Assembly (NCBI GenBank): GCA_963778845.1
Contig: CAVZVW010000009.1
Coordinates: 434,001-498,000, forward strand
Direction of reading: 5' to 3'
Source: CAVZVW01 sp963778845
GTDB lineage: Bacteria; Actinomycetota; Actinomycetes; Actinomycetales; Kineosporiaceae
DNA: 64,000 nucleotides
The position numbers were made by a program, and so were the translations under genes. Shown in pieces: positions 26,397 to 35,332 of the stretch; positions within the stretch are counted from its first letter, which is position 1; each line of letters begins with the position of its first letter. Below the pieces are notes generated by a model, which ran no database searches, was not told where the DNA came from, and saw only the letters and a program-made list of their open reading frames with translations.

Positions 26397-26697
26397 GGCT
26401 GGGACGCCCGAACCGCTGCACCCGGGTCCCCCGACTGCTGATCTGATCGCCTATGCGGCAGGCGATGCCCCCTTTGCGCACAGCCGTTCCACCATGCCGC
26501 CGAACTCAGCTCCAGCTGACCCAGCGCTGTGCAGGGCATTCGGGTGGACGGCGCCGGGCCGCTTCTGGCCCCGGCCACTTCTATCCACAGGCGTTGCAGC
26601 GCAGGGCAATCGCGGTGGATGACGGGGGGCAGGCTGTCGGTGTGGTGAGCTAGGCTTCGATCATACGTTCGAACGATCCCCTACCGGAGGTGCGCGC
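26397..26697. other. 301-nt gene-free stretch before the HNH gene
   Basis: Only shadow frames are seen. Its right end carries the promoter, SOS-like box and ribosome site of the DUF222-HNH gene. Confidence 0.6.
26657..26672. promoter_or_regulatory. Probable SOS (LexA) box
   Basis: TCGATCATACGTTCGA differs by one base from the actinobacterial LexA site CGAAC-N4-GTTCG. A TAGGCT hexamer (26651-26656) directly precedes it, so LexA would cover the start of transcription. GGAGG (26686-26690) and the GTG at 26698 follow. Related DUF222-HNH (13E12 repeat) genes of M. tuberculosis are LexA-regulated. Confidence 0.65.
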
Positions 26698-28338
26698 GTG
26701 AGAGCCACCGCAGCCGCGCCAGATGCGCCATCGCTTCAGTTCCCTCTGAGGACAACTCTTCACGGCGGGGCCCAGCAGCCGCCGTGCGCCGCCTGGGCCG
26801 GCGTGCTGGCCGAAGCCCTGTCTCCCGAGGGCTTCTGTGACCTTCCGGAGGAGGGGCTGTTCGCCGCCTTCGGGGCGGCGCAGCGGTTATCGGCGTGGGT
26901 GGCGTGGCTGCAGGTGCAGGCGATCGGTGAGGCGGCCCGTCGGGCACTCGACCCGGCGTGGGTGACCGCGGGGTTGGGCGTGGGCGATCCGGAGGCCGAC
27001 GCCCGGATTCGCGAGAGCGCGCTATCCCATGCCGAGCTGTACGGCCTTCGAGACCTCGTGGCTCACCTGGCGCTGGAGTCGGGGATGAGCGAATGCGCTG
27101 TGTCCCAACGGCTCGACGCTGCCCTGGCGATCCGACCGGATCGGTTGGCGTTGACCGGCCCGCTGTTCGAGGCGGGCCTGCTTGACTGGCCGAAGGTGCA
27201 CGCCATCGTGACCGTCACGGACTCACTCGAGGATGCCGGCGCAGCGGCCGTGGAGGCGGCCGTGCTCGGGAAGCACAGGGTGTGGTCGAACACTCCGGGC
27301 CTCAGCCGGGCGCTGACCCGCGCCAAGGCCGCGTGGGAGGCGGCCTGGGAGGCTACGCGGGAGCGGGAGGCCGACGACAAGACCGACGACACAGCCGATG
27401 ACGCCGAGCGGGGTGGCGGTGATCGCCGCGGTCAGCACGCCGGCCCGAGCGCGCTCGACGACCGGCGCGTGAGCTGCAGCCTTCCGGACCTCGGCACGCC
27501 GCTGAACGAGCGTGCCCTAGGAGGGCTGTGGGCCCGGATCCCGGCCGCGGATCTCATGATGATCGACGGGGTTCTCGACGAGCTGGCCCGCGCCGCCAAG
27601 ACGGCCGATGACACCCGTACCCACGAGCAGCGCCGGGCCGATGCCTTCGTCGGGGTGTTCACGAACATCGGTGCGGCCCTCTGGCGGACCTCGCCGGCAC
27701 GACGGCCGGCGGTCGTGGTCACGCTGACCCTCGGCACGGCGCTCGGGCTCGAGGAGCAGCCGGGCGACCTCGCGGGCTTCGGGCCGATCCCCGCGGCGGC
27801 TGCCCGTGAGGTGGCCAGCGGTGGCGACTGGCGCTGCGCGGTGCTCGACGATGTGCACGGCACGCTGCTGGGCTTGGGTCGTTCCACCTTCACGCCGACG
27901 TATGCGCCCGGCAGTGGCCTCGACCGCTTCACGCGGCTGCGTGACCAGACCTGCACCTTCCCCGGCTGCCATTCGCGCGTCACGGATCTGGACCACATCG
28001 TCAAGCACCGAGAGGGTGGCCCGACCTGCGAGTGCAACGCCGCGCGCCTCTGCAGGCGTCATCATCGCCTCAAGGACGCCGGGTGCTTCAGCCTCGCGGT
28101 CTCGACCGACCCAGACGACCCGCCTGGCACCTTCATGTGGACGACGAGGCACGGCCTGGTACACAAGCGCAATCCCCAGGTGCTTGACCCTCCGTGGCTA
28201 CCGCGTGTCCGGCCTAACACCCAGGCGTCGGCGGCGGATGACTGGCCGCGACCAGGGCGGGAGCCTGCTGTACCCGTGGTCGGCGTGCGCGCGCCAACCG
28301 GCGGTAGCAGGGGTAGCGATGTTCCGGCGCCCTTCTGA
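26698..28338 (+). CDS. DUF222 and HNH endonuclease domain protein
   Basis: 546 residues. The N-terminal two thirds is a DUF222 region, all-helical, with a short acidic linker (residues about 221-240, rich in Asp/Glu/Arg). The C-terminal HNH nuclease domain has CTFPGCHSRVTDLDHIVKHR and the following CECNAARLCRRHHRLKD, with the two Cys pairs and the DLDHI catalytic His. These multicopy actinobacterial proteins (13E12 family in M. tuberculosis) are of unknown function and often SOS-regulated. GTG 26698 has GGAGG 7 nt upstream. It is convergent with the winged-helix gene, stops 1 nt apart. Confidence 0.92.
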   Translation: MRATAAAPDAPSLQFPLRTTLHGGAQQPPCAAWAGVLAEALSPEGFCDLPEEGLFAAFGAAQRLSAWVAWLQVQAIGEAARRALDPAWVTAGLGVGDPEADARIRESALSHAELYGLRDLVAHLALESGMSECAVSQRLDAALAIRPDRLALTGPLFEAGLLDWPKVHAIVTVTDSLEDAGAAAVEAAVLGKHRVWSNTPGLSRALTRAKAAWEAAWEATREREADDKTDDTADDAERGGGDRRGQHAGPSALDDRRVSCSLPDLGTPLNERALGGLWARIPAADLMMIDGVLDELARAAKTADDTRTHEQRRADAFVGVFTNIGAALWRTSPARRPAVVVTLTLGTALGLEEQPGDLAGFGPIPAAAAREVASGGDWRCAVLDDVHGTLLGLGRSTFTPTYAPGSGLDRFTRLRDQTCTFPGCHSRVTDLDHIVKHREGGPTCECNAARLCRRHHRLKDAGCFSLAVSTDPDDPPGTFMWTTRHGLVHKRNPQVLDPPWLPRVRPNTQASAADDWPRPGREPAVPVVGVRAPTGGSRGSDVPAPF

Positions 28339-28339
28339 G

Positions 28340-29476
28340 TCAGCTGGGCCAGCGCAGGTCGACGGGCCGGTCGAGGTAGGCCATGTAGGGCTCGAAGGCG
28401 GCCTCGATGGCCGTGCGGTCGCGCGTCTTGAGCGCGATCAGGGGCCGGAGGTCGACGGCGGTGCGCGCTCGGCCCGTCGTCCGTTTCCAGGTCGCCACGA
28501 CGCGACCGGCCCGCACGACCGTGGGCTGGAACACGCCGTTGCCGCCCGGAATGATCGCCTGCAGGTGCTCGGGGGCCACCATGAGGCTGCGGTCCTTGAA
28601 GCCGAGCAGGTACTCGTCGAAGCCCGGCAGGACTGCAAGGTCGTCGGCGCTCGTCGACCAGGGCGAGGCGGTCCACGAACTCAGCAGTGCGGCGTCCAGG
28701 ATCATGTCCCGCCCCTCGACGCGCACGGTGGCGAGTACGTCGCCGGCGTGCGCGAGGGCCTCCTTGGCGTCGGTGGCCGTGAGGCCGGTCCACCCCGAGA
28801 AGTCCTGGCGGGTGGTCGGGCCGTGGCTTCGGAAGTACCGCACCGCCATGGTGGCCAGCGCTTCCGGACGGTCGAGGCGGCGCTGCTCAGGCGCCCACTG
28901 CTCGAGGAGCGCGAACGTCTGGTCGCTCCCCCGGTGGGGGGCGATGCAGGTGACGCCGCGCTGGCTGGCGTACCAGAGCAGGTGGTAGCCACGCTGCCCG
29001 GCGGACGAGACGCCCCCGGCGTCCAGCGCCGCCAGACACTCGGCACGCGTCAGCCGCCCCGGCCCCTCGAGGGCCTCGGCGAGCAGCTCCAGCGACTTCT
29101 CGGCCTCGGCGTCGGTGATGCCCAGGTACTCGCGCCGCTTCCTGGCGCCGGCCAGTGCGCGCACTCCCATGAGGTCGAGCATCCAGCGGGCGTCCGCAGG
29201 CGGCACGAGGTGCACCGTGCCGCGCATCGGCCACGTACGCAGCGCCTCGCGACGTTCGAGCGCCGCCTCGACGTCATCCCGCCGCCAGGTCGGCAGGCGC
29301 GCGCCCAGGGACCAGAGGCCGCTGCCGTAGTCCTGCGCCTGCATGGCGCCGAACCAGGTCACGACCCCCGCCACGTCGACCGGCGGGGTGGGGTCATGGC
29401 CTGGGGGTCGGTGCAGCAGCAGGCTCGTCATGCGCAGGCCGAGCGCTTGTTCGGCCGTGAGCTCAGGCGTCGCCAG
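28340..29476 (-). CDS. Winged-helix DNA-binding domain protein (HTH_42/YcaQ-like)
   Basis: Protein of the HTH_42 group, which includes the DNA crosslink glycosylases AlkX/YcaQ and AlkZ. Visible: VVTWFGAMQAQDYGSGLWSL (the QAQ motif near the N-terminus), RTWPMRGTVHLV, and LPGFDEYLLGFKDRS near the C-terminus. The first ATG (29431) falls inside the conserved N-terminal helix (LTAEQALGLRM). The frame is open only to 29482, and the sole plausible initiator upstream is CTG 29476, preceded by AGGGGTGA. From there it is 378 residues. It starts 7 nt after the pyc stop, so co-transcription with pyc is likely. Confidence 0.8.
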   Translation of the reverse strand: MATPELTAEQALGLRMTSLLLHRPPGHDPTPPVDVAGVVTWFGAMQAQDYGSGLWSLGARLPTWRRDDVEAALERREALRTWPMRGTVHLVPPADARWMLDLMGVRALAGARKRREYLGITDAEAEKSLELLAEALEGPGRLTRAECLAALDAGGVSSAGQRGYHLLWYASQRGVTCIAPHRGSDQTFALLEQWAPEQRRLDRPEALATMAVRYFRSHGPTTRQDFSGWTGLTATDAKEALAHAGDVLATVRVEGRDMILDAALLSSWTASPWSTSADDLAVLPGFDEYLLGFKDRSLMVAPEHLQAIIPGGNGVFQPTVVRAGRVVATWKRTTGRARTAVDLRPLIALKTRDRTAIEAAFEPYMAYLDRPVDLRWPS

Positions 29477-29482
29477 CGTGAG

Positions 29483-32400
29483 TCACCCCTTGCCCTCGAC
29501 GACGACCACCAGGTCGCCGCCCTCCACCTGCTGGACGGCGCCGATCGCGGTACGCAGCACGGTGCCGGCGACGGACGTCGTGATGGCCGCCTCCATCTTC
29601 ATCGCCTCGATCGTGGCGACGGTCTGCCCCGCCAGCAGGCGGTCGCCCTCGGCGACCACGAGGGTGACGACGCCGGAGAAGGGCGCGGCGACGTGCCCGG
29701 GCCGGCCCTGGTCGGCCTTCTCTGCGACGCGCACCGAGACCGCCACGGACCTGTCCCGTACCTGGATGGGGCGAAGCTGCCCGTTGAGCGTGCACATCAC
29801 GGTGCGGATGCCGCGCTCGTCGGCGTCCCCCACCGCCTCCAGCCCGACGATGAGGCGTACGCCGCGCTCGAGCTCCACGACGTGCTCCACCCCGTGCCGC
29901 AGCCCGTAGAGGTAGTCGGTGGTGTCGAGCACCGAGACGTCGCCGTAGGTCTGCCTCACCTCCTGGTACTCCGCGGTCGGGCCGGGGAACAGCAGCCGGT
30001 TGAGCGCACCGCGCCGGTCGAGCGCGAGTGCGGACCGGTCGGCCTCGGCAAGCTCGACGACGCGCCGGGGGACGGCGCGGCCCTGCAGGGCACGGGTGCG
30101 GAATGGCTCGGGCCAGCCACCCGGCGGGTCGCCGAGCTCCCCGCCCAGGAAGCCGACCACCGAGTCGGGGATGTCGAAGCGTTCGGGGTGCTCGCCGAAC
30201 TCGTCGGGGTCCGCACCCACGGCGACCAGGTGCAGCGCGAGGTCGCCGACCACCTTCGACGACGGGGTCACCTTCACCAGGCGGCCGAGGATCCGGTCGG
30301 CCGCGGCGTACATCGTCTCGATCTGCTCGAACTTCTCCCCCAGGCCGAGCGCGATCGCCTGCTGGCGCAGGTTCGACAGCTGTCCGCCGGGGATCTCGTG
30401 GTCGTACACCCGGCCCGTCGGCGAGGGCAGTCCCGACTCGAACGGCGCGTAGACCCGGCGGACGGCCTCCCAGTACGGCTCGAGCGCCATGGCTGCGCGC
30501 AGGTCCAGGTCCGGTTCCCTCGGCGTGTGCGCGAGCGCGGCGGCCAGCGCCGACATCGGCGGCTGGCTGGTCGTGCCGGCCATGGACGCCGCCGCGACGT
30601 CCACGGCGTCCACCCCCGCCTCCACCGCGGCCAGCAACGTCGCGAGCTGGCCGCCGGCGGTGTCGTGGGTGTGCAGGTGGACGGGTGCGTCGAAGCGCTC
30701 GCGCAGCGCGGTCACGAGACGGCGGGCGGCCAACGGCCGCAGCAGGCCTGCCATGTCCTTGATCGCGATGACGTGGGCGCCGGCGGCCACGATCCTCTCG
30801 GCCAGGCGCAGGTAGTAGTCGAGCGTGTAGAGGCGCTCGGCGGGGTCTGCGAGATCGCCCGTGTAGCACAGCGCGACCTCGGCCACGGCGGTGCCGGTCG
30901 TACGGACCGCGTCGATGGCCGGGCGCATCTGCTCGACGTCGTTGAGCGCGTCGAAGATCCGGAAGATGTCGACGCCGGTGGCGGCGGCCTCCTCCACGAA
31001 CGAGTCCGTCACCTCGGTCGGGTACGGCGTGTACCCGACGGTGTTGCGCCCCCGCAGCAGCATCTGCAGGCACAGGTTCGGCATCGCCTCACGCAGGGCA
31101 GCCAGGCGTTCCCAGGGGTCCTCGCCAAGGAAGCGCAGCGCGACGTCATAGGTGGCGCCACCCCAGCACTCCACGCTCAGCAGCCCGGGGGTGAGCCGGG
31201 CCACGGACGGGGCGACGGCGAGCAGGTCCCGGCTGCGCACGCGGGTCGCCAGCAGGGACTGGTGGGCGTCGCGGAACGTCGTGTCGGTCACGGCGACCGC
31301 GGTGCTCCCGCGAAGGTCCCGCGCGAACCCGTCGGGGCCGAGGGCGAGCAGGCGCTGGCGGGAGCCGTCCCGTGGTGCGGCCGAGGTGTCCAGCCTGGGC
31401 AGCTTCGCCGCCGGCGGGACGCTGACGCGTGCCTCGCCGTAGGGACGGTTGACGGTGACGTCGGCGAGCCACGTGAGCAGCCTGGTGCCGCGGTCGCTGC
31501 TGGCCCGCGAGGTCAGCAGGTGCGGCCGCTCGTCGATGAACGACGTGGTCACCGCGCCCGTCATGAAGTCCGGCTCGGCCAGCAGCGCCTGCAGGAACGG
31601 GATGTTCGTGCTGACGCCGCGGATGCGGAACTCCGCCAGGGCCCTGCGTGCCCGGGCCACCGCGGAAGGGAAGTCGTGGCCGCGGCAGACGAGCTTGACC
31701 AGAAGGGAGTCGAAGTGGGGGCTGATCGAGGCACCTGCGTGCACGGTGCCGCCGTCCAGGCGCACCCCGGCGCCGCCCGGTGAACGGTAGGTGTTCACCA
31801 TGCCGGTGTCGGGCCGGAACCCGTTCGCGGGGTCCTCGGTAGTGATGCGGCACTGGATCGCGGCACCCCGCAGTGTGATCCGGTCCTGCGTGAGACCGAG
31901 GTCGGCCAGCGACTCCCCCGCCGCGATCCGCATCTGCGACTGCACGAGGTCGACGTCGGTCACCTCCTCGGTGACGGTGTGCTCGACCTGGATGCGCGGG
32001 TTCATCTCGATGAAGACGTGCTCTCCGGCCCGCTCCCCCGCCGTCGCGAGCAGGAACTCGACGGTGCCGGCGTTGACGTAGCCCACCTGCCTGGCGAAGG
32101 CCACCGCGTCGCGGCACAGGGCCTCGCGCGTCGCCGGGTGCAGCGCCGGGGCCGGGGCGATCTCCACCACCTTCTGGTGGCGACGCTGCACCGAGCAGTC
32201 GCGTTCGAACAGGTGTACGATATGCCCTTCGGTGTCGGCGAGCACCTGCACCTCGATGTGCCGGGGGCGCAGCACGGCCTGCTCGAGGAACATCGTGGAG
32301 TCGCCGAAGGCACCTTCGGCCTCCCGCATGGCCGTCTGCAGGGCATCGCGCAGGCTCGCGGCGTCGTCCACCCGGCGCATCCCCCGGCCCCCGCCGCCGG

Positions 32401-32881
32401 CCACGGCCTTCGCGAACAGCGGGAAGCCGACACTCTCCCCCGCGGCCACGAGCAGGTCGAGGTCGGCCGAGGCCGGCGACGACGCGAGCACCGGCACGCC
32501 GGCCGCCCGCGCGGCGGCCAGGGCCTTGACCTTGTTGCCGGCCATGGTCAGCACGTCGGCACCCGGGCCGACGAACGTGATCCCCGCCTCGACGCAGGCC
32601 CGAGGCAGCCCCGGGTTCTCTGAGAGGAAGCCGTACCCGGGGTACACCGCGTCGGAGCCGGACTCCCGCGCCACGCGGATGATCTCGGCGATGTCGAGGT
32701 AGGCGTGCACGGGGTGCCCACGCTCCCCGATCAGGTAGGCCTCGTCCGCCTTTGTCCGGTGGACGGCGTTGCGGTCCTCCCACGGGAACACCGCGACGGT
32801 GCGCGCACCCACCTCGTAGGCCGCGCGGAAGGCCCGCACGGCGATCTCGCCTCGGTTGGCGACCAGGATCTTCGAGAACAC
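29483..32881 (-). CDS. pyc: Pyruvate carboxylase
   Basis: 1132-residue biotin enzyme that carboxylates pyruvate to oxaloacetate (anaplerosis). Domains in order: biotin carboxylase (about 1-450) starting FSKILVANRGEIAVRAFRAA with the ATP-grasp Gly-rich loop VAGGGGRGMRRV; carboxyltransferase TIM barrel (about 520-800) with DTTFRDAHQSLLATRVRSRD; then the C-terminal biotinyl domain with EAMKMEA, whose Lys carries biotin. Length is normal for single-chain PYC. GTG 32881 start. Nothing is broken. It precedes the winged-helix gene. Confidence 0.97.
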   Translation of the reverse strand: MFSKILVANRGEIAVRAFRAAYEVGARTVAVFPWEDRNAVHRTKADEAYLIGERGHPVHAYLDIAEIIRVARESGSDAVYPGYGFLSENPGLPRACVEAGITFVGPGADVLTMAGNKVKALAAARAAGVPVLASSPASADLDLLVAAGESVGFPLFAKAVAGGGGRGMRRVDDAASLRDALQTAMREAEGAFGDSTMFLEQAVLRPRHIEVQVLADTEGHIVHLFERDCSVQRRHQKVVEIAPAPALHPATREALCRDAVAFARQVGYVNAGTVEFLLATAGERAGEHVFIEMNPRIQVEHTVTEEVTDVDLVQSQMRIAAGESLADLGLTQDRITLRGAAIQCRITTEDPANGFRPDTGMVNTYRSPGGAGVRLDGGTVHAGASISPHFDSLLVKLVCRGHDFPSAVARARRALAEFRIRGVSTNIPFLQALLAEPDFMTGAVTTSFIDERPHLLTSRASSDRGTRLLTWLADVTVNRPYGEARVSVPPAAKLPRLDTSAAPRDGSRQRLLALGPDGFARDLRGSTAVAVTDTTFRDAHQSLLATRVRSRDLLAVAPSVARLTPGLLSVECWGGATYDVALRFLGEDPWERLAALREAMPNLCLQMLLRGRNTVGYTPYPTEVTDSFVEEAAATGVDIFRIFDALNDVEQMRPAIDAVRTTGTAVAEVALCYTGDLADPAERLYTLDYYLRLAERIVAAGAHVIAIKDMAGLLRPLAARRLVTALRERFDAPVHLHTHDTAGGQLATLLAAVEAGVDAVDVAAASMAGTTSQPPMSALAAALAHTPREPDLDLRAAMALEPYWEAVRRVYAPFESGLPSPTGRVYDHEIPGGQLSNLRQQAIALGLGEKFEQIETMYAAADRILGRLVKVTPSSKVVGDLALHLVAVGADPDEFGEHPERFDIPDSVVGFLGGELGDPPGGWPEPFRTRALQGRAVPRRVVELAEADRSALALDRRGALNRLLFPGPTAEYQEVRQTYGDVSVLDTTDYLYGLRHGVEHVVELERGVRLIVGLEAVGDADERGIRTVMCTLNGQLRPIQVRDRSVAVSVRVAEKADQGRPGHVAAPFSGVVTLVVAEGDRLLAGQTVATIEAMKMEAAITTSVAGTVLRTAIGAVQQVEGGDLVVVVEGKG

Positions 32882-33024
32882 GAGGCCCTTCCCGGATGTC
32901 GGCCGGCATCAGCAGGTGCCGCGTCGTTGCGGGGTGGGTCAAAGGTAGCGGCGCAGCGCGTCGGCGTTCAGCCGGCGCCGCTGTGCCGACGGTGAACCGA
33001 CGGCGCCCCTGGGCGGTGGGAGGG

Positions 33025-33927
33025 TCAGCGGCCGGCGGGGGTGATCTCCGCGAGCCGGGTCACAAGGTCGGGCACGAGCTCCCACGCCGCCGGGTCGTGG
33101 TCGGCCGGCATCGAGACGATGGCCTGGTCGATGCCGAGCTCCGCGTAACGGGCGAGGCGCTCGACCGCGGCGTCCACTGTCTGCGTGCCCGCCCGCCCGT
33201 CCCGGCTGAGCGCCAGCCGGCCGAGCGACGTCCGCTCGATCTGGGCGTAGTCGCGTCCCAGCGCCGCGCAGTGGCCCTGCAGCACGTCGAGCTTGGCGCG
33301 GACCGCGGGAACGCCCATCTCGAAGATGTTGCAGGCGTCGGCGTACTGGGCGACCATGCGCAGCGTCTTCTTCTCCCCCGTGCCCCCGACGAGCACCCGT
33401 GGGTGCGGGCGGGACAGGGCCGGCGGCGAGTTCAACGGGCGCTGGAGCGTGTAGTGGACGCCGTCGAACGGGCTCTCGTCGCCCGACCACATCTGGTGGG
33501 CGATCCGCAGGGTCTCCTCCAGCCGCTCGAACCGCTCGGACAACGGGGGGTAGGGCACGCCCAGACCCCGGTGCTCGTCCTCGTTCCAGGCCGCCCCGAT
33601 GCCGAGCCAGGCCCTTCCGCCGGAGAGGACGTCGAGGGTCGTGGCCGTCTTGACGAGCACGCCGGGGTGCCGGTACGTCACGCCGGTCACCATCGTGCCG
33701 AGGGTGATCGTGTGCGTGACCGCGGCCGCGTGGGCCAGCGCCGACCACCCTTCGAGCATCGCGTTCTCCGGCGGCCCGACCATGCTGATCTGGAAGAAGT
33801 GGTCCATCACCCACAGGCTCGACAACCCGGCCGCCTCGGCGTCGCGGGCGATGCGGCGGAAGGTCGGCCCGATGGCGGCCGGCCCACCGGGCCAGGTGAA
33901 ACTGGGAACCTGCAGTCCGAGGCGCAT
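33025..33927 (-). CDS. LLM-class F420-dependent oxidoreductase
   Basis: 300-residue luciferase-like TIM-barrel protein, probably using coenzyme F420 rather than FMN, as is usual for actinobacterial members. Visible: LQVPSFTWPGGPAAIGPTF, LWVMDHFFQI, ITLGTMVTGVTYRHPGVLVK, LGIGAAWNEDEHRGLGVPYP, and PRVLVGGTGEKKTLRMVAQY. The substrate is unknown. ATG 33927 has GAGGA upstream. It follows the P450 gene with a 37-nt gap on the same strand; the pair may act on one compound. Confidence 0.88.
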   Translation of the reverse strand: MRLGLQVPSFTWPGGPAAIGPTFRRIARDAEAAGLSSLWVMDHFFQISMVGPPENAMLEGWSALAHAAAVTHTITLGTMVTGVTYRHPGVLVKTATTLDVLSGGRAWLGIGAAWNEDEHRGLGVPYPPLSERFERLEETLRIAHQMWSGDESPFDGVHYTLQRPLNSPPALSRPHPRVLVGGTGEKKTLRMVAQYADACNIFEMGVPAVRAKLDVLQGHCAALGRDYAQIERTSLGRLALSRDGRAGTQTVDAAVERLARYAELGIDQAIVSMPADHDPAAWELVPDLVTRLAEITPAGR

Positions 33928-33964
33928 GTCGCCATCCTCACCGGCAGGCTCTGCAGGCGCACTC

Positions 33965-35200
33965 TCAGCCGGCGGTGACCTGCAGCGCGGTCAGCCCGCG
34001 GATCACGAACTCGGGGCGCCGCTGCGGCTCCTGGGCCAGGGTCAGGTGCGGCAGCCGGGAGCGCAGGGCGGACAGCACCGACTGCACCTCCACGCGGGCC
34101 AGCGGCGCGCCGAGGCAGAAGTGGATGCCGCTGCCGAACCCGATGTGGGGGTTGGGGGTCCGGGCGACGTCGAGGAGGTCCGGGTGGGCGAACACCGCCG
34201 GGTCGCGGTTGGCCGCTCCCAGCAGGGCCGCGACCTTCTCCCCCTCGCGCACGAGGGTGCCGGCGATCTCGACGTCACGGGTGGCGGTCCGTTCGAAGAG
34301 CTGCAGGGAGGAGTCGAAGCGCACCATCTCCTCGGTCGCCGACGCCACGAGACCCGGGTCCGCCACGAGCCGGCGCCACTGGTCACGGTGGTGCAGCAAC
34401 GCGAGCATCCCGTTGCCGGTGACGTTGACGGTGGCCTCGTGGCCGGCCATGAGCAGCAGCACGCAGGTCCCGACGATCTCGTCCTCGCTCAGCCGCTCCT
34501 GCCCGTCGGCGGCCGCGACCAGGTCGCTGACCATGTCCGCGGGGCGCGGCGCGCGACGTCGATCCGCGACGAGGTCGCGCAGGTATGCCACGAAGGCGCG
34601 GGCGGCGTCCTCGGCCAGGCGTTGCTGGGGTTGCGGCAGGCCGTACTCGTACATCTTCACGATCGCGTTCGACCAGGGGCGCAGGTGGTGCCGGTCTGCG
34701 GTGGGCACCTGCAGCAGCTCGGCGATCACCTCGACGGGGACCGGCTCGGCGACCACGGCGATCAGGTCCGCGCTGCCACCCCCCTCGAGCCGGTCTGCCA
34801 GCTCGCCCACGAGCCGCCCGGCCAGGTCGGCCACCCACGGCCGCATCCGCTCCACATGCCCGCGGCCGAACGCGCCGGCCACCAGGCGGCGAAGACGCGT
34901 GTGCGTCGGAGGCTCGTTCTCCAGGATCGAGGTGCGGTGCAGCAGGTTGAATGCCGGGAACTGCTCGGCCGGCTCCCGGTCCTTCCAGATTCGCCCGAGC
35001 CCGCGTTCACGCAGCAGCCCGTCGCAGGCTGCGTGGGAGACGGCGACGTACAGGCCGAGCCCCTCGTGCCAATGCACGGGCCCCTGCCCACGTAACCGGG
35101 CGAACACCGGGTACGGGTCGGCCAGGAAGGCCGGGTCGGCTGGGTCGAACGTCGCTGGCTCGAGCTGCGACGGCTCGGACTGAGGGGCCACCGAGGTCAC
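33965..35200 (-). CDS. Cytochrome P450
   Basis: 411-residue soluble P450 (CYP) monooxygenase. It shows EPPTHTRLRRLVAGAF, the I-helix oxygen-binding segment LLMAGHEATVN, the ExxR of helix K (EEMVRF), and the heme-binding loop FGSGIHFCLGAPLAR with the axial Cys. The substrate is unknown. No ferredoxin or reductase gene is nearby. GTG 35200 has TAGCGT 6 nt upstream (35212-35207), a leaderless start. Confidence 0.95.
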   Translation of the reverse strand: MTSVAPQSEPSQLEPATFDPADPAFLADPYPVFARLRGQGPVHWHEGLGLYVAVSHAACDGLLRERGLGRIWKDREPAEQFPAFNLLHRTSILENEPPTHTRLRRLVAGAFGRGHVERMRPWVADLAGRLVGELADRLEGGGSADLIAVVAEPVPVEVIAELLQVPTADRHHLRPWSNAIVKMYEYGLPQPQQRLAEDAARAFVAYLRDLVADRRRAPRPADMVSDLVAAADGQERLSEDEIVGTCVLLLMAGHEATVNVTGNGMLALLHHRDQWRRLVADPGLVASATEEMVRFDSSLQLFERTATRDVEIAGTLVREGEKVAALLGAANRDPAVFAHPDLLDVARTPNPHIGFGSGIHFCLGAPLARVEVQSVLSALRSRLPHLTLAQEPQRRPEFVIRGLTALQVTAG

Positions 35201-35253
35201 ACCGTCACGCTAACCCAGCGGGGCGGCGTCCCCCCGTCCTCGGGAGCCCATCC

Positions 35254-35320
35254 CCCGTCCTCTGGAGCCTACCTGTCGCGTTCCGGGCACTTCGGCGACA
35301 ACACGGCTCCAGAGGACGGG
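35254..35320. repeat. Long intergenic palindrome, REP-like or bidirectional terminator
   Basis: Perfect 16-bp arms CCCGTCCTCTGGAGCC (35254-35269) and GGCTCCAGAGGACGGG (35305-35320) enclose a 35-nt loop. The loop contains a second stem, TGTCGC (35274-35279) and GCGACA (35295-35300). A partial copy of the left arm, CCCCCGTCCTCGGGAGCC, precedes it at 35231-35248. It lies between the TrpB2-like gene's stop and the P450 start, with no T-run. Confidence 0.75.
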
Positions 35321-35332
35321 AGGAAAGCTGGG

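Noticed and set aside
26698..28338. DUF222-HNH gene as an insertion element
   Set aside because: No terminal repeats, target duplication or transposase is visible; the family is multicopy but not shown here to be mobile.
27806..31783. A 1325-residue open frame on the plus strand
   Set aside because: It runs antisense through the HNH, winged-helix and pyruvate carboxylase genes, is rich in Arg/Gly/His and shows no domain. It is a by-product of high GC codon bias.
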